Assembly: GCA_008360955.1 (NCBI GenBank)
Contig: LUCM01000239.1
Span: 124,125 to 188,124, forward strand
DNA from: Fasciolopsis buskii
Taxonomy: Eukaryota > Platyhelminthes > Trematoda > Plagiorchiida > Fasciolidae
Direction: 5' to 3'
Length of the DNA stretch: 64,000 nucleotides
A program made the position numbers and the translations under genes. Shown in pieces: positions 45,583 to 57,200 of this stretch (position 1 is the first letter of the stretch; the number at the start of each line of letters is the position of its first letter). The notes under the pieces were generated by a model. The model saw only the letters and a program-made list of their open reading frames with translations, was not told the origin of the DNA and did not search any database.

Positions 45583-45760
45583 AGCAGTGGTCAGGCAATC
45601 ACCGCAATGATAGTTCCAGATGAGAGTCGCTTGTTCGAATCCCCTACCTGGAGATCAATTCCCCACTTGTCAGTCTCACGCTGACAAATATGGCAACTAA
45701 CGGCTGTTCTAGACTGCATTTGTGCTAGTATTTAATTAATCGAAACCGTCGATGATCTAA
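45583..45760 (+). repeat. tRNA-derived SINE (family 1), diverged copy
   Basis: CCAGCAGTGGTCAGGCAATC (damaged A box), B box TTGTTCGAATCCCC at 45631-45644, then GGAGATCAATTCCCCACTTG and GGCAACTAACGGCTGTTC, which parallel the body of copy B. Confidence 0.65.
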
Positions 45761-46592
45761 ACACGTACAGAATGATCAGTTTCCCGGAACATGGTAGTTT
45801 ATTGTTGCTAACGGAGTCGTCCATGTGCTGAACTGCCGATCCGCACCTTCAGGTTTGCCGCCGTGTTTTCCTCATTTCCAACGGCAGGCAAAGTGCATTT
45901 TCTTTGCATTTATCCCGCTGCTTTGACGTGCGAGTGTTTTACACCATTTCAACATGCAGCTTATGAGCATATTTTCCACTTTTATTGCTGGGCGTGGTGA
46001 TTTGGGCTAATTTTTTCCCAACCAGTTTAGTTTTTTCACAACCCCTTGCCACTGCCGTAGAAGGTGCGCATTTCCGGATTTCATGTGAACTAAGTCTACC
46101 TATTCATGCTCATTTGCTCGAATAATGTACAGTTGTCGTGCATTTCTGATTCTGTCTTCTGTATAGCGATCAACTGGCAGTGTTGCGTTTAGTATGTGAA
46201 ATACATGTCTGACAGTCGGAAGGTGAAAGACGTAATTTATATGGGATGCGGCCTGCTAACATGATTCAAAATTACTGCAAGTCTGTTTGGGATACTCGTG
46301 AACAATTTGATCGAGGAAGACGACTCCATTGCTTTTAGGCCATTTTGATCAGGAGAAGCTGCGAACTAACGATGATCGGTTATCACCTACATAGTAAATG
46401 AGACTAAGACATGTCTCTCGTGCTCCTAAAATTTGCTTGTTTCAATGCAAAATTCGTTGCCATTTCCCGCAATCTTAGACCTCGTGGCCACTGGCTATCT
46501 AGAATGCTACTTTGTCAAGGCATTATATAAAATGTCTCAGGCTGTTCAAGGACAGCAGAGCCCTACGAGTGAGAATAAAAATACATTCCCCG

Positions 46593-46767
46593 GAATAAAT
46601 CACCGTGTGATATCACCGATGAACTCGAAATTACAGAGGCACTGTACAGCTGTTTCATCCTTGTTAGGAAACAGCTGATAACTCCTAGCAAGGATGAAAC
46701 AGCTGTAAAATGCTTCCTCGGTTTCCTAATGATGAGTTGAGCGATGATATCACATGGTGAAGTATTT
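46593..46767. repeat. Palindromic dimer of the family-2 tail (copy 4)
   Basis: Left arm 46593-46669 and right arm 46683-46767 are inverted copies of the family-2 tail (GTGTGATATCACCGATGAAC on the left; GATGATATCACATGGTGAAG on the right), both including TACAGCTGTTTCATCCTTG or its complement, with only about 13 bases between. The arms differ at scattered positions and carry no tRNA-like half. Confidence 0.75.
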
Positions 46768-47834
46768 CGTGAACAATACGTTTACAAGCCAATTAAATCA
46801 GTCAGTATCATTCAAAACATGTTTCTTTAATTCTGTTCAGTTAAATTTCACTAGGAACTGCAATCATCATGTTATCATCAGCATTTAACCAGTCGATCAG
46901 ATAAGTTTCCTCATAAGGAATATATGCGTAATTAATGAAAGGAACTTTTGGCTTGTGTCGAACTATAGTGTTCCAACTGGGAAATTCAGACAAATCATTG
47001 TTCATACATTGAACTCCTCCAATTCACATTTTTGGTTTAGTTTGTTCATCCATTTTGCTTCACTGAACGGCTCTACCGTTAAGGTGAAAGACTGTTCGTA
47101 ATCTCTTATTGTGATCCCCCTTTTTGTTTCATCACGCTAATTAAGGTCAGAAATAACTAGCTGGAGATATTTGCGAGGTTGAGGAAAAGGCGGCGTCATA
47201 CTCACTGAGCGAACCGAATTATCCGATAACGTTACGCTTGAGCATATATAGGCACCTATATTCATATACATATAAGTGTATGTGCCGAAATTCGTGTACA
47301 TATCCGGAGTAATTTAATTCACGGGAGAAGAAAAAAAATAATAGGAAGAAATACAGACAAGACGAAAAATGTCCATCGTTCAGCACATAAAATTCGCTTT
47401 CCCATTCTACACCTTCACGTCATTGATTCTTCTTCCGAATTCCATGGTCTTTCGGTTGCAGATTCAGTCTTCTGGTGTACATATCAAAACAACCGGTTTA
47501 ATTGGAGGGACCAGTTACGAGATTTTGATCAAATAGTCTTTGGTTTCCACATCACCCTAGTGTTCATAAGGTTTTTGTTTTACTTTGAACTAAAAACACC
47601 TTCCGATGCAACAACTTGGTTGCTTCCTCCTGTTTTTGACTTAGCTTCTTCGTATTGCAGTCAACTGCTAACGTTCGATGAATCAGATTGCAAATTTGGC
47701 GCTGACAGGAATTAGGACTGAACACCCATGGGAACAGATGGATTGGAAATTACTGCGGCGACTGGTCAGCTGGAAAACTTTGCTGGACAGTTTGGACTAC
47801 TGGGATTGATAATCAATAGTCACAACAAAAGTTA

Positions 47835-50560
47835 ATGCTGCTTCGTTATCCTAATCTCCAGAGGGTACTTGAGCTTTGTGAGCAACATCGAGATGTGAAC
47901 AGTTTAACAGAGTCCACTTCACAGATCTTGCTGAGCACGCAGTCGGCCGTTAATCCAAAAGTTCAACTCAAAGCTCCTCGTAAACTCAAGTCTAATAGTG
48001 CTACAGGAATGGTGAATCAAATTCAAAACCTTCTTTGATAAAGTGGTATTCCTGTGGGAAACGATATTCTCGCTTGACATGACGTTTGCGGAATGCTTAA
48101 TGTTTATCTTTGATAAAGTCTGGCACATCCAGTCCGATAGGCGGAACATTAAAGTTTACTGTTTCAATTTAATTGACGCTCCTCCGCATTCTCATCATTT
48201 CTGTCTTTCTGTAGCTAGCCGTACCGTAGAAAATATGTTCCGCTCTGCTTTTTGGTGGTAAATTTCATCACCGGTTAATAAAATATACCGGGAGTGCGGG
48301 CTAATCCATTCCACTAACTGCGGTGCAACAGGCCATTTTCAGTGTGAAACGTGGACAATACTGACATTACGTGCCATAAACTGCCAATTTGGGACACGTA
48401 TAGAACTCCCAGACAGAAAGATGTACATGAAAATTTGTCAATTGTAAATTTCTTATTACCCAAGTCCGGGCGTGGATGCTTGTTCCGAAATCCATGAGGG
48501 AACTCAACATTACTATTTCGCTTCTTCCAAGTGATTGCAAGCCCCCATCAGAATTCATCCTACTTTGTCCTGAAACACAGAGGAATGAAAATCTCACCGG
48601 TTAAGCTTGGATTCAATGTCGATCCCAATTTTGCAAAGCTTTGCCTGTTACCTGGTGGTCTGCGGGGCAGTTTAGGTAAGCCTACGATTCCTCGGCTTCT
48701 AACGGTGATTTGGAAACAGTCTGGTCATCCAAATGGCTCACATTGATTGCTAACTCTCTTAAAGCTGATGGTAAAACTTCGAGAATCTGCTGTGACTACC
48801 GTGTGATTTTACATACGATGCTTCGTTCCCGGGAGTGTACCACCAAAGAACCGGCGAATGTACTGCCCAGATTCAATGAATCTTGTTATTTTCCTTGACT
48901 GGACCCAAAGTGGGCTTACTCGAAGATTTCTCTGCACCCTGACTGTTCTGATTTAACTAGCACTATCACACATTTTGGTATCTATTTTTATAAATTTTTA
49001 CATTTGGATTGAGCATTCCACCTGCAATTGTACAGTCGACGGCAAATTCAGTCATTCAAGGTCTGTTTGATGTTTAGAGCTATTAAGACCGCACAGTAGT
49101 TTATGGCCGGATCAAATCAATTCATGAGGAAGGACTGCTGTTAATACCGGAATATGTTTGCGAACATGATTTTGCCATTTTTACGTTCAAATAAGTTTCC
49201 AGTTGGAATTCCCTTAAATTCCTCGATTAACTGATTAATAAAGATGGTTTTAAGCAAAATCCCAATCGGTTATCTCCTCTGCTAGTTGTACAAAACTCAA
49301 CGACATTTTTGTGACTTATACACATAAGGCGACTTCCTACAGCATTATTCACGATTTATTCCAACATTTCCCTAACCAATGGAACCCATATCTGATCTCT
49401 TGTCTTCCGGAGTTTTCCGTTAGTCTACCTTACATTTTAATTAAAGAAACAAAACATACTTTAGTTCTCACCCCTAAAATAATGGACACGTAAAGGACGT
49501 CCTACCTATCCGTATCCGCCCAGTCTTAGAACAAGATGGTCATCCATGTGTTTGTGTGTCACGTCACATTACTGCTGCTAAATCGGGTTATTAACAAGCA
49601 CAGCGTGAAGCTTTAGTAATTTGTTCACCGATTAATGGACTTCACATGCACCCGTTCGGCTCCATGTACACAATTATTTCTGACCATGAAGCACTACGCT
49701 TTATCTACCTCTGAGCAAATTCACCGTGCAAACCAACCGCGCAAAACCTGTAACGGTGCCGTTTGGCGCCTTCGGCATACAACTACGATTACGACATTCC
49801 GCATGACAGTGCCAAGCAAATTCCGTTTGTTGATTATCTTTCTAGATATGTTCAGTCCTTGACTAGTCATCATTCTAGCTGTTTGCTTCTTCAACCCCTC
49901 CCAGTTTCCTATCAGAAGTTAGTTCGTGAACGAAGTCGATATTTTTGACCCACTTTAACAGCTGCCAAACGAGGTTGGTGGTGCACAAATACTATTCTAC
50001 AGCCGCGGAGATGGCTGTTACATCTGACGGAAATCCGTACTTAAGCTATCGTGTCGTCAGCCCCACGTCACTTCAAAGACTGATTTTGTCTGATTTGATT
50101 TCTGGCGATTTGGAAATTTCCAAAATAAAGTCCTGTACACGTCTCATTTCCTACTGTCCCGGCAGTGATAATAACACTGTGAAGGTCTCCAAAAGCTGTT
50201 GAAATTGTGTACATGAAATTTATTCTGAACGTTCAAAGTGGACTCCATTTACTGTGTCATGCTCGGTTTGGGAAGGAATTCATATTGATTATTGTGGCTG
50301 ATTTTTAATATATCCTGAATCGTATTCTCATTGGCCTGAAGCTTCCATCGCAACCGCTGATGATGCCGAATTTGACAGTAATGTACTGCGTAAAACGTTC
50401 AATCTTGAGGGTGTGTCACAGACAGTGGTCTTTGATAATAGGTCAGCTCACTGCTGAGAAAATCACTCTGGGATGAAGAAAATAGAACGTCTCCACCCGC
50501 TGACGTGAACCTAGGCATCCGTAATATTTTTATCTACATATCCCTAATTGTCACACGGTA
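47835..50560 (+). mobile_element. Wrecked Ty3/gypsy-type LTR retrotransposon (gag-pol remnants)
   Basis: Read on + through many stops and frameshifts. Possible gag/protease-proximal part at 47835-48040. Reverse transcriptase at about 48740-49010: CCDYRVILHTMLR corresponds to the IC/LCGDYR..LN block, and LDPKWAYSKISLHPD to the LD...AY.QI.VHP block. RNase H end at about 49635-49850: TMKHYALSTSEQIHRA corresponds to the T-D-H-x-A-L-R block, followed by SAYNYDYDIPHDSAKQIPF and D.LSR, the usual end of this domain. Integrase core at about 50230-50450: IHIDYCG, then SHWPEA, then a degraded VFDNRS in place of the SDNG block. The YxDD region is destroyed. No flanking long terminal repeats were recognised. 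It cannot be active. Confidence 0.8.
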
Positions 50561-50572
50561 TAGATTGACTAC

Positions 50573-51090
50573 TTGAAGTTGTGTAAATATACGAATTCAA
50601 TTTGTGTTCTGACCGACGCTGCTGGCATTTATTCTGGATTGTATTCGGGTATTTCCTTTCGATCGTCAGGTTACTACGGTAGCAGTGACACAGTTCAACA
50701 ATTTTCGTCAATTCACAGTTATGTTTTTACTGATTTTGACACCGAGCCATTTGTTCTTTCGTCATTTATCTTTTTAGGCCCCATCATATACTACCGGTGG
50801 GCTTCGAGGTTTTGAGCGCAAGTGGTAAACTTTTCGAAATTCAAAAGACTTAGAGGGATTTTGTTTGTAGCTATCACTTCCTAAAAACGTCTTTGTAAAT
50901 AATTTAATTGGGTTTAAAAATCACTTCTGGAAATTACCAGCAGAGGATGATCGAAACTGATGACCACCCTGAGCCATTTTATTTCTTCCCTACTGCAGCA
51001 ACCATCCGTCATTCCATTCCAGACAGGTGAATATTTAAGTTCCCTTAGCAGGCGAGCTGCAGCCAGGAGCCCACAAGCACTAAAAGGGAC
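50573..51090. other. Unassigned DNA between two retroelements
   Basis: An 80-residue frame on + (50573-50815) with no splice signals or motif follows the LTR element directly and could be its degraded 3' end or LTR. Nothing else recognised. Confidence 0.3.
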
Positions 51091-51099
51091 ACTAACTTT

Positions 51100-51870
51100 T
51101 CAAAGAGCTATTGCTTTAGGGCCTCGCAAGAGACATGAAAAAGTGGCTGACCGGACTGACGGGTGGGATATTCCACTGAAAGAAGCGAAAATCATTTAAT
51201 AACCAGCGTCTCGCAAGAAACAACTGTTAGGTGTGAAAATGAGGAGTATTCTGTTGGTGCGATCAAACGGACTATAGGCCCCGAGTTAGCCAGGACCACA
51301 GACTACAAGTGGGCTGAACACCGTAAAGACACTGCCCAAAGGGTGAGAGGAATGATTCAAGCTGTGATCTGCGGAACCCCGCAGGAAGTCGGAGGTATTT
51401 ATCCCTCTCTACAAGGCGATGGTCAGTTCACATTTAGATTACTGCACATGGGCATCGCATCATCCCTTAAAAGGCATGAGCTCAGTGACCAGCCACCAGA
51501 ATGTTTGAGGGACAGAAAGTCGATTTGTGCACGAGAAGGCCGGAAGACCGAAAAATGTTTACTCAGTGGAAGAGCGTAGATTCAAAGGTGATATGACGGA
51601 GACATTCGAGATCCTGAGGGATTTGACGGGAGTGGAATCCGAAGACATTTCAGGTAGGCTAACGAGAACAGAACGCGAAGGAATGGTGCACAGGTGTGGC
51701 AATTCCGCTCTAGTTCAAATGTGCGTGTAATTGTTTCCTGTAGTAAAGTGATCGGGGCTTGGAACAAGCTATCCTCTGGAGTAGTAAATGCTGAAGATGA
51801 TAGCACCTTCGAAAAGTCACTAGATAAGATGAAGTACGAATCATTCTTGGTGTTAGGGAGCTAGGATGCA
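51100..51870 (+). mobile_element. 3' end of a CR1-like LINE
   Basis: Four conserved blocks from the end of the reverse transcriptase and the C-terminal region, in order on + but in different frames: RVRGMIQAVICGTPQEV (51335-51390, matching the R.LG.I.R.F block), VRPHLDYC at about 51425, the hallmark of CR1/jockey-type elements, then FVHEKAGRPKNVYSVEERRF followed by KGDMTETFEILRDLTGVE (51520-51620), and finally AWNKLSSGVVNAED with the equivalent of S.F...LDK.. near 51757-51830. Several stops and shifts; the catalytic core is absent, as expected for a 5'-truncated insertion. Confidence 0.8.
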
Positions 51871-51874
51871 GAGG

Positions 51875-54100
51875 CTGCAAGCAAATCAATTAATGTTAAT
51901 TTTGGCAAATAAATAAACGGTTAAATTTATGGGTTCACACCGACAGGCATGCTTGCATGTGGGATCATTCTGTCTGACCGGTCACAGTAAATTCTACCAT
52001 CCAACGTGCGACCATTTTCAAGGTTGCAAGAGGTTCATGCTAGAGGCAGCAGTGGTTGGTTTAAGAGGAAAGAAATTTACCGCGGCGCAATGGAAATTCT
52101 CAAAGTCACCACATGAAACGCTCGTAAGTGTTCTGCAAAAGAAGAGTGTCTTCACTGCAAAAACGAATGCTTGGAGAATAAACTGAATGAGATTGGACGA
52201 TGTGAAAAATCCACTAGACTGGAACATATTGCTCATATGGATGGACGATTGCGAAATACATCTAAAAAGACATAACAGAGACTTGAAATGAAAACAAATG
52301 CCTGTGGGAAATGGGTATTATGAAATACCATTAGGGTATATAAAATTTTTCATGCTTGCTAAATAAACGTAAATGTCGAGTACCATGGAGTTATAGGTTT
52401 ATATCTATTCCAAGTGAATGACGCAAAAGATTTGGCCAGAGACATAGGCTAATCGAAAAGAGATTAGTAATCCCACAAACCACCATCCATGAGATGGAGG
52501 CTGAATATCGCTTGGGATGGCAAGTTTGGACTGAGAGTATGCAGTGGAAGTCAAATATCCAGAACGCTTTTCCATCACGCTCTTGGTGTGCATGGATTTC
52601 GCGAGGGAGCACTAGGTCGCGGACATATGAGGATGTGTGAGAATGTCAACGGTTTTCCGGGGCCGAAAGCGTGCATGATGGAGTCACTTCTCAGAATTGT
52701 TGGCTGGCTGGAGGAGTGGAGCACTGTGTTCCATCTTCATGACATCAGGTCAAGAACATAAACGATTCTTTCCGACTTTGCCACTAGTACACAAGTTGCA
52801 TGCACACGCTATCGTGTGTGCTTCATCAGAGCAGTAACTCAGCTGGTCGTAGGTTGGATATGTACCTAGTAGTTCTGAAAAGAAACTGATATTTCTGGTC
52901 TGGTTTTGCACCCGCTTTTTATTTTAGACGCCTCGAAATACATTTTGAACAAGCCGGAAATAGGCTACCAAACGTCGTGTACAAACAGCAAGATGACAGG
53001 GCAGGAAATATATGGTATGTTAATAGAATATGATTTGGGGCAAAATGCACCTCTGTGCATAATTGGAGATGGAGCATTTTATGTGTAGGAGTGAGTATGA
53101 AGCTGAATTGTGGCTAGGATGAGATACTTGCAAAAATTTTGGTGCGGGGACGTTTGCAAGGAACCGGATTCAGAATCATAGGATGAAAAATGCCAGGACA
53201 TGAAGATGTATCTTAATGCTACAGTATGATTTGCACGTCGGGTGAGTTGCTTTGGCAAACCAAGTATTGGCCCTGTTTTCTATCATTCGGATTGCACTCA
53301 TGTATGTCCTCCGTTGTTCAGATACTGTACATCCATATTGGTTACCACTGAAGCACAGTTTCTGTCATTCGAAGTGGCATTAAAAATGAAGTAGAAAAGA
53401 AATTGGAAAAAAGAAACCAAACGACATGACAGCAAATGTTTATGAGCCCAGGTAAGGTATGGCGGGATAAGAAATGGTAGGCTTATCTTAGTCAGGAATC
53501 CGAAAACATTTCCGCTGGATTGTTGAATGGCAGTAGGCAGCAATAGGATTGTAGTTTAAGTGCATAAGAATGGAAGTGGGAGCTTGAAAGAACATAAGAT
53601 AGATGGTTCCCCTTCGCGAGTACAAAACAAACGGTATATCAGGAAAAGCCATGGTGAGTCGGACGAATAAACAGTAGGCTGTGATATGGGGTTATCCTTC
53701 TACAAGGTCAGTTCTGAGGTGGTGGGATACAAACCAAATAATGAAGGCATCCCATCTCTTTCACAGTCCCAATTCCAAGTAGTCGAAGGCGCAAATATTC
53801 ACAGATAACAAGGCTTTTATTTTATCCTACTGGCTGACGGCTGTTCTTATGTGCTAAACTTTTACATTTTCTCCGCCAGATCATAATTTTACTTGCCAAA
53901 GTTCCATTCTGCAACTGCTAGGGTCTTCTGTTCTCTCTAATTGTGGATAACACTAAGGACTGTGCATCATCATCAACTGAAGTTCGCCGAAGAGAGCTCG
54001 AGTTCGTTTAATGGGGTAAGCATGCATGCAGTACTGGCGCTCGACATGACTGCTGCCTCTTCCACGCTCAACTGCCGACGATCTCGGGCCCTATTCCTTG
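51875..54100. other. Unassigned DNA between two LINE relics
   Basis: A frame on + at 51929-52186 and several minus frames (52391-52612, 53298-53543) are protein-like in composition but match nothing I know. This may be 3' untranslated sequence of one or both LINEs, which converge here. The + strand is purine-rich from here to about 60.6 kb. Confidence 0.3.
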
Positions 54101-57100
54101 GTAGATTGGATAGGCAGCAGAGAGCTAGAAGTTTAAAGAGACGTTAGGTAGGCTTCATAGAGATCACGAAGGCGAAAGTGAAGAAGAGAGTATTCGGTGC
54201 TGAGCATCAGCCGCTGAAGCACAAATCTCAAGAACATAAAACTTCGGAAGCTAGAAAGTCAAGCGAAAGGTTAGCGTGAGGGTAATTTTCAGGTAACCAA
54301 TAAGACCTCCAATTAGAAAGATAACTTGTGCCACTGGACCCACTACAAACGGACTATTTTAGGGTTCTTAGGCCAATATTTGACAAGCGAAGCTTAAAAC
54401 AAGGTCGATAGCTTTGATCGTTTTAGCGAACTTAAGAAACGCTGTTTGCACATTGATCAAATAACTAGTCTGAGCAATTGGGATACTTTAGGAGTGACCA
54501 CCATACGTAGGTATCGTCGTGTTTCATTGGGGTGTTGTTTAACTAAGCAATTTTAAAAACTACGAGAAATTTATTTAACTATCACTGAAAAGTACCCGGA
54601 GGGTTAATGGCGCGGGTGTATGGTGAACGCCTTTTCCATATGTTGCTGTAAGATAAAAAAATTATTTCGAATGGCGGGCTTAAAGGAGAGCAAATGGCTT
54701 TTGTCCTAAGGAACATGAAAAGCTTTCTGCAAAGGCAAATTACGAGAAGAAAATACCACATACTTGAGTGGCTCGAGCAAGAGTGATAAATTAAGCTACA
54801 TGCCACAAAGCAAGAGGGGTCTAGGTGAAACAACTAGCACCATTAGCTAAATGAGGAAGGAGAGGATACTCCAGTGAGCCTCTTGGTGAGTGAGAGTTGT
54901 ATAATTTAAATGGCTACAAACGCGGATGCTGGCGTAGTAGTAAGAGGTACAGTGTCATAAGTCAAGAGGGGTCTAGCGTCTGTCTGCAAGAGACCTGTTG
55001 CTATTCAGTTCAGAGTGCTAAGCAGTAGGCCCCCAGTTTGTTTGACCCAAACCATATAGCGAGAGGCGTGTTCGAATGAATTGAAAGTAACCGAGTGTTG
55101 AGGTCCATGGTTTTTGACATGGGGGTTGGTAGGCATTGTGACATTGTCTAAGATGGTATGTTCGGTAGTACAATACACTTAAAAGGCGAAAAGATGGTTT
55201 TTGACCGAGAACTGCACCGCCCACGGAAATCACCACTGGCCAAAGTAGCCCAGGTCACATTAAATACGGTGAACGCAACTGCGCAGGTTTCCCGGATAAA
55301 AAGTGCAGAGTAAGTTGATGTCATCAGCGAAAGTGAAGAGGATACCGTGTTAGACGGAGGCAAAAATGCCATTTACATACATGAGAAAGGGGTAGGGACT
55401 AGGGACACTGTCTCAGGTGACACAATGGCTGATCGTTTTTGAGATCACGAGAGTTCGCCCAGCTTGATTACTTGAGATCCGCCAGTAAGATAAGAGGGCA
55501 TTCAAGAAAGCAGCATGCCTGTGGCCCCAAAGGAACGGACTTTGGATGTGTGTTTATAGGGCACACGATCAGATGCCCTACCCAAGTTCAAACGTAATCT
55601 GATAGCAGACATACCTTTGACGAAGTAAACGCAATAAGTAGATCAAACTGACACCAAGACCACTACCGTCATTCGAGGCGACTATGTTGGCCCTCATGAA
55701 GAACATTCTTAAGGAGAAGATGGTCATGCAATTGTAATTTGACAATTTTCTTCTGCTTTTACAAATTACGGTTCGTAGCTTTGGCGATGGTGGAAGGAAC
55801 TTCTCTTGATACAAAGCGGAAGGAAAATACACGTTTTCTATTTGAATGGTCCCGGATTGTACTCCAGCGATGGAGTGAACAAATTCAATATTAGGCGGCG
55901 ACACCTGGACCATCTACGAGAATACATGCTGGAGGGATATCTTTGGAGCCAGTGGCAGTGGAAAGATTTGTTTGGACAATCATTTTGTGCGGGACGGTTG
56001 TCCAAAAATCAACGGTCAACAGTGGGGCAGATGGGTGAGAATGAGGGATCAAAAAGAAGGAGGCAGGAAAGTCAGTGGTAACAAACGGAGGGAATGTGAC
56101 TGCTGAAACCTCTTACGATTTCTTTCCATCTACCGGTCCTGTTTTAACCAGCGATGGTTAGCTTTGGCAAATAGCGAAAATAGAGGGTATCCCAGAATCC
56201 AGTTTGGAGAGGCTTCCACTCTTATTTGAGTCACAAACTACATGTGACTTTTGGTTCTTTAGATGATTTACCTTGATAACTCTGCAGGCTTTATTTAACC
56301 TGTTTATGTGTAGTAAGAGTGAGAAGTTTCTGTAGGCTGACATTTGTTACCAAACGATATGGTTTTACGGTCCGTGGCGAGAGGTATGCAATGTCTTATT
56401 ATGGTTGGGGATGATGGGTGGAGCGTGTGAAGAAATATGAATAGGATTACACTGATTGACTCGGTCGCTAATTGAGGAAAATTTTATCCCAGTTTATGGT
56501 CCGGAGCATGGGTAAGACCGAGGCTCTTTTGGCGCTGAGGGGATACGCGGGGATTATACCTGCATTGGCACAGTTTGTTGGGGTTTGTGCAAGGTTGCCG
56601 AACACTATTTTATGGTCACTTTCGGAAAGACATTTTGTATATCTTTCCTTACCTCGATAATGACCAGGGCGAACATGAAATCGAAGGCGTCTGCTGCTTT
56701 CATGGGCTGCCAGATATATTGCGGCTATTTTCCCAACTGTGTGCATGAGACTAAGATTTCGAATGGTGTAGGTCTGTCAAGGGTGATTCAGGGTACGTCG
56801 GGGATACTAAAGTCGCCGGAATATAATTCTCACTCGAAGTGTGATCCGGCATAAATGATGATGAGAGTCGAAATTTGGCCCCTCTTCCAGGAGGGCTGCA
56901 GTTGCAACCTAGCTGTATGTGCTGCCCCTCGAAAATGAATGTAGGTCGCAAAACGTCATCGTTAGCAGAGAGTAAGTAGTCGAATATCCGGAGCCATATG
57001 CAATTCGTTTTAAATATACAAGAAAACCTCACGCCCGTCTATTACAACGGGGGCTGAAGAGTGTTTTATATGCCACCACGGAGAAGCACTCAACTACTGA

Positions 57101-57200
57101 GGTGTTCGCCATCCACATTTCGGTCACAAGTACTATGTCAGGGTCAAGGGAAAATGCAAATGAACTCATTTAGGCCCCTCTTCACGATATCGATATAGTC
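54100..57200 (-). mobile_element. Decayed LINE with endonuclease and reverse transcriptase
   Basis: Read on minus from high to low coordinates. Apurinic-type endonuclease: a SFAFSLTLT...YL block near 57140, VFLYI.NEL near 57010, GDFSIPDV near 56820, ADAFDFMF near 56690, then ESDHKIVFGNLAQ near 56630 (the SDH motif of the active site) and INWDKIFLN near 56480. Connector with AYRNFSLLLHINRLNKAC near 56330. Reverse transcriptase about 55800-55000: LQLHDHLLLKNVLHEGQH, then ASDRVPYKHTSKVRSFGATG, LLSWIRSYLTNRSQVIKLGE, FLMYVNGIFASV and FTFADDINLLC, where FADD is the catalytic motif and is still readable. A C-terminal LMLSTEYSLLHFRLRDLYEA block lies near 54220. Many stops and frameshifts: dead. CR1/jockey-like in organisation. 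Confidence 0.85.
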
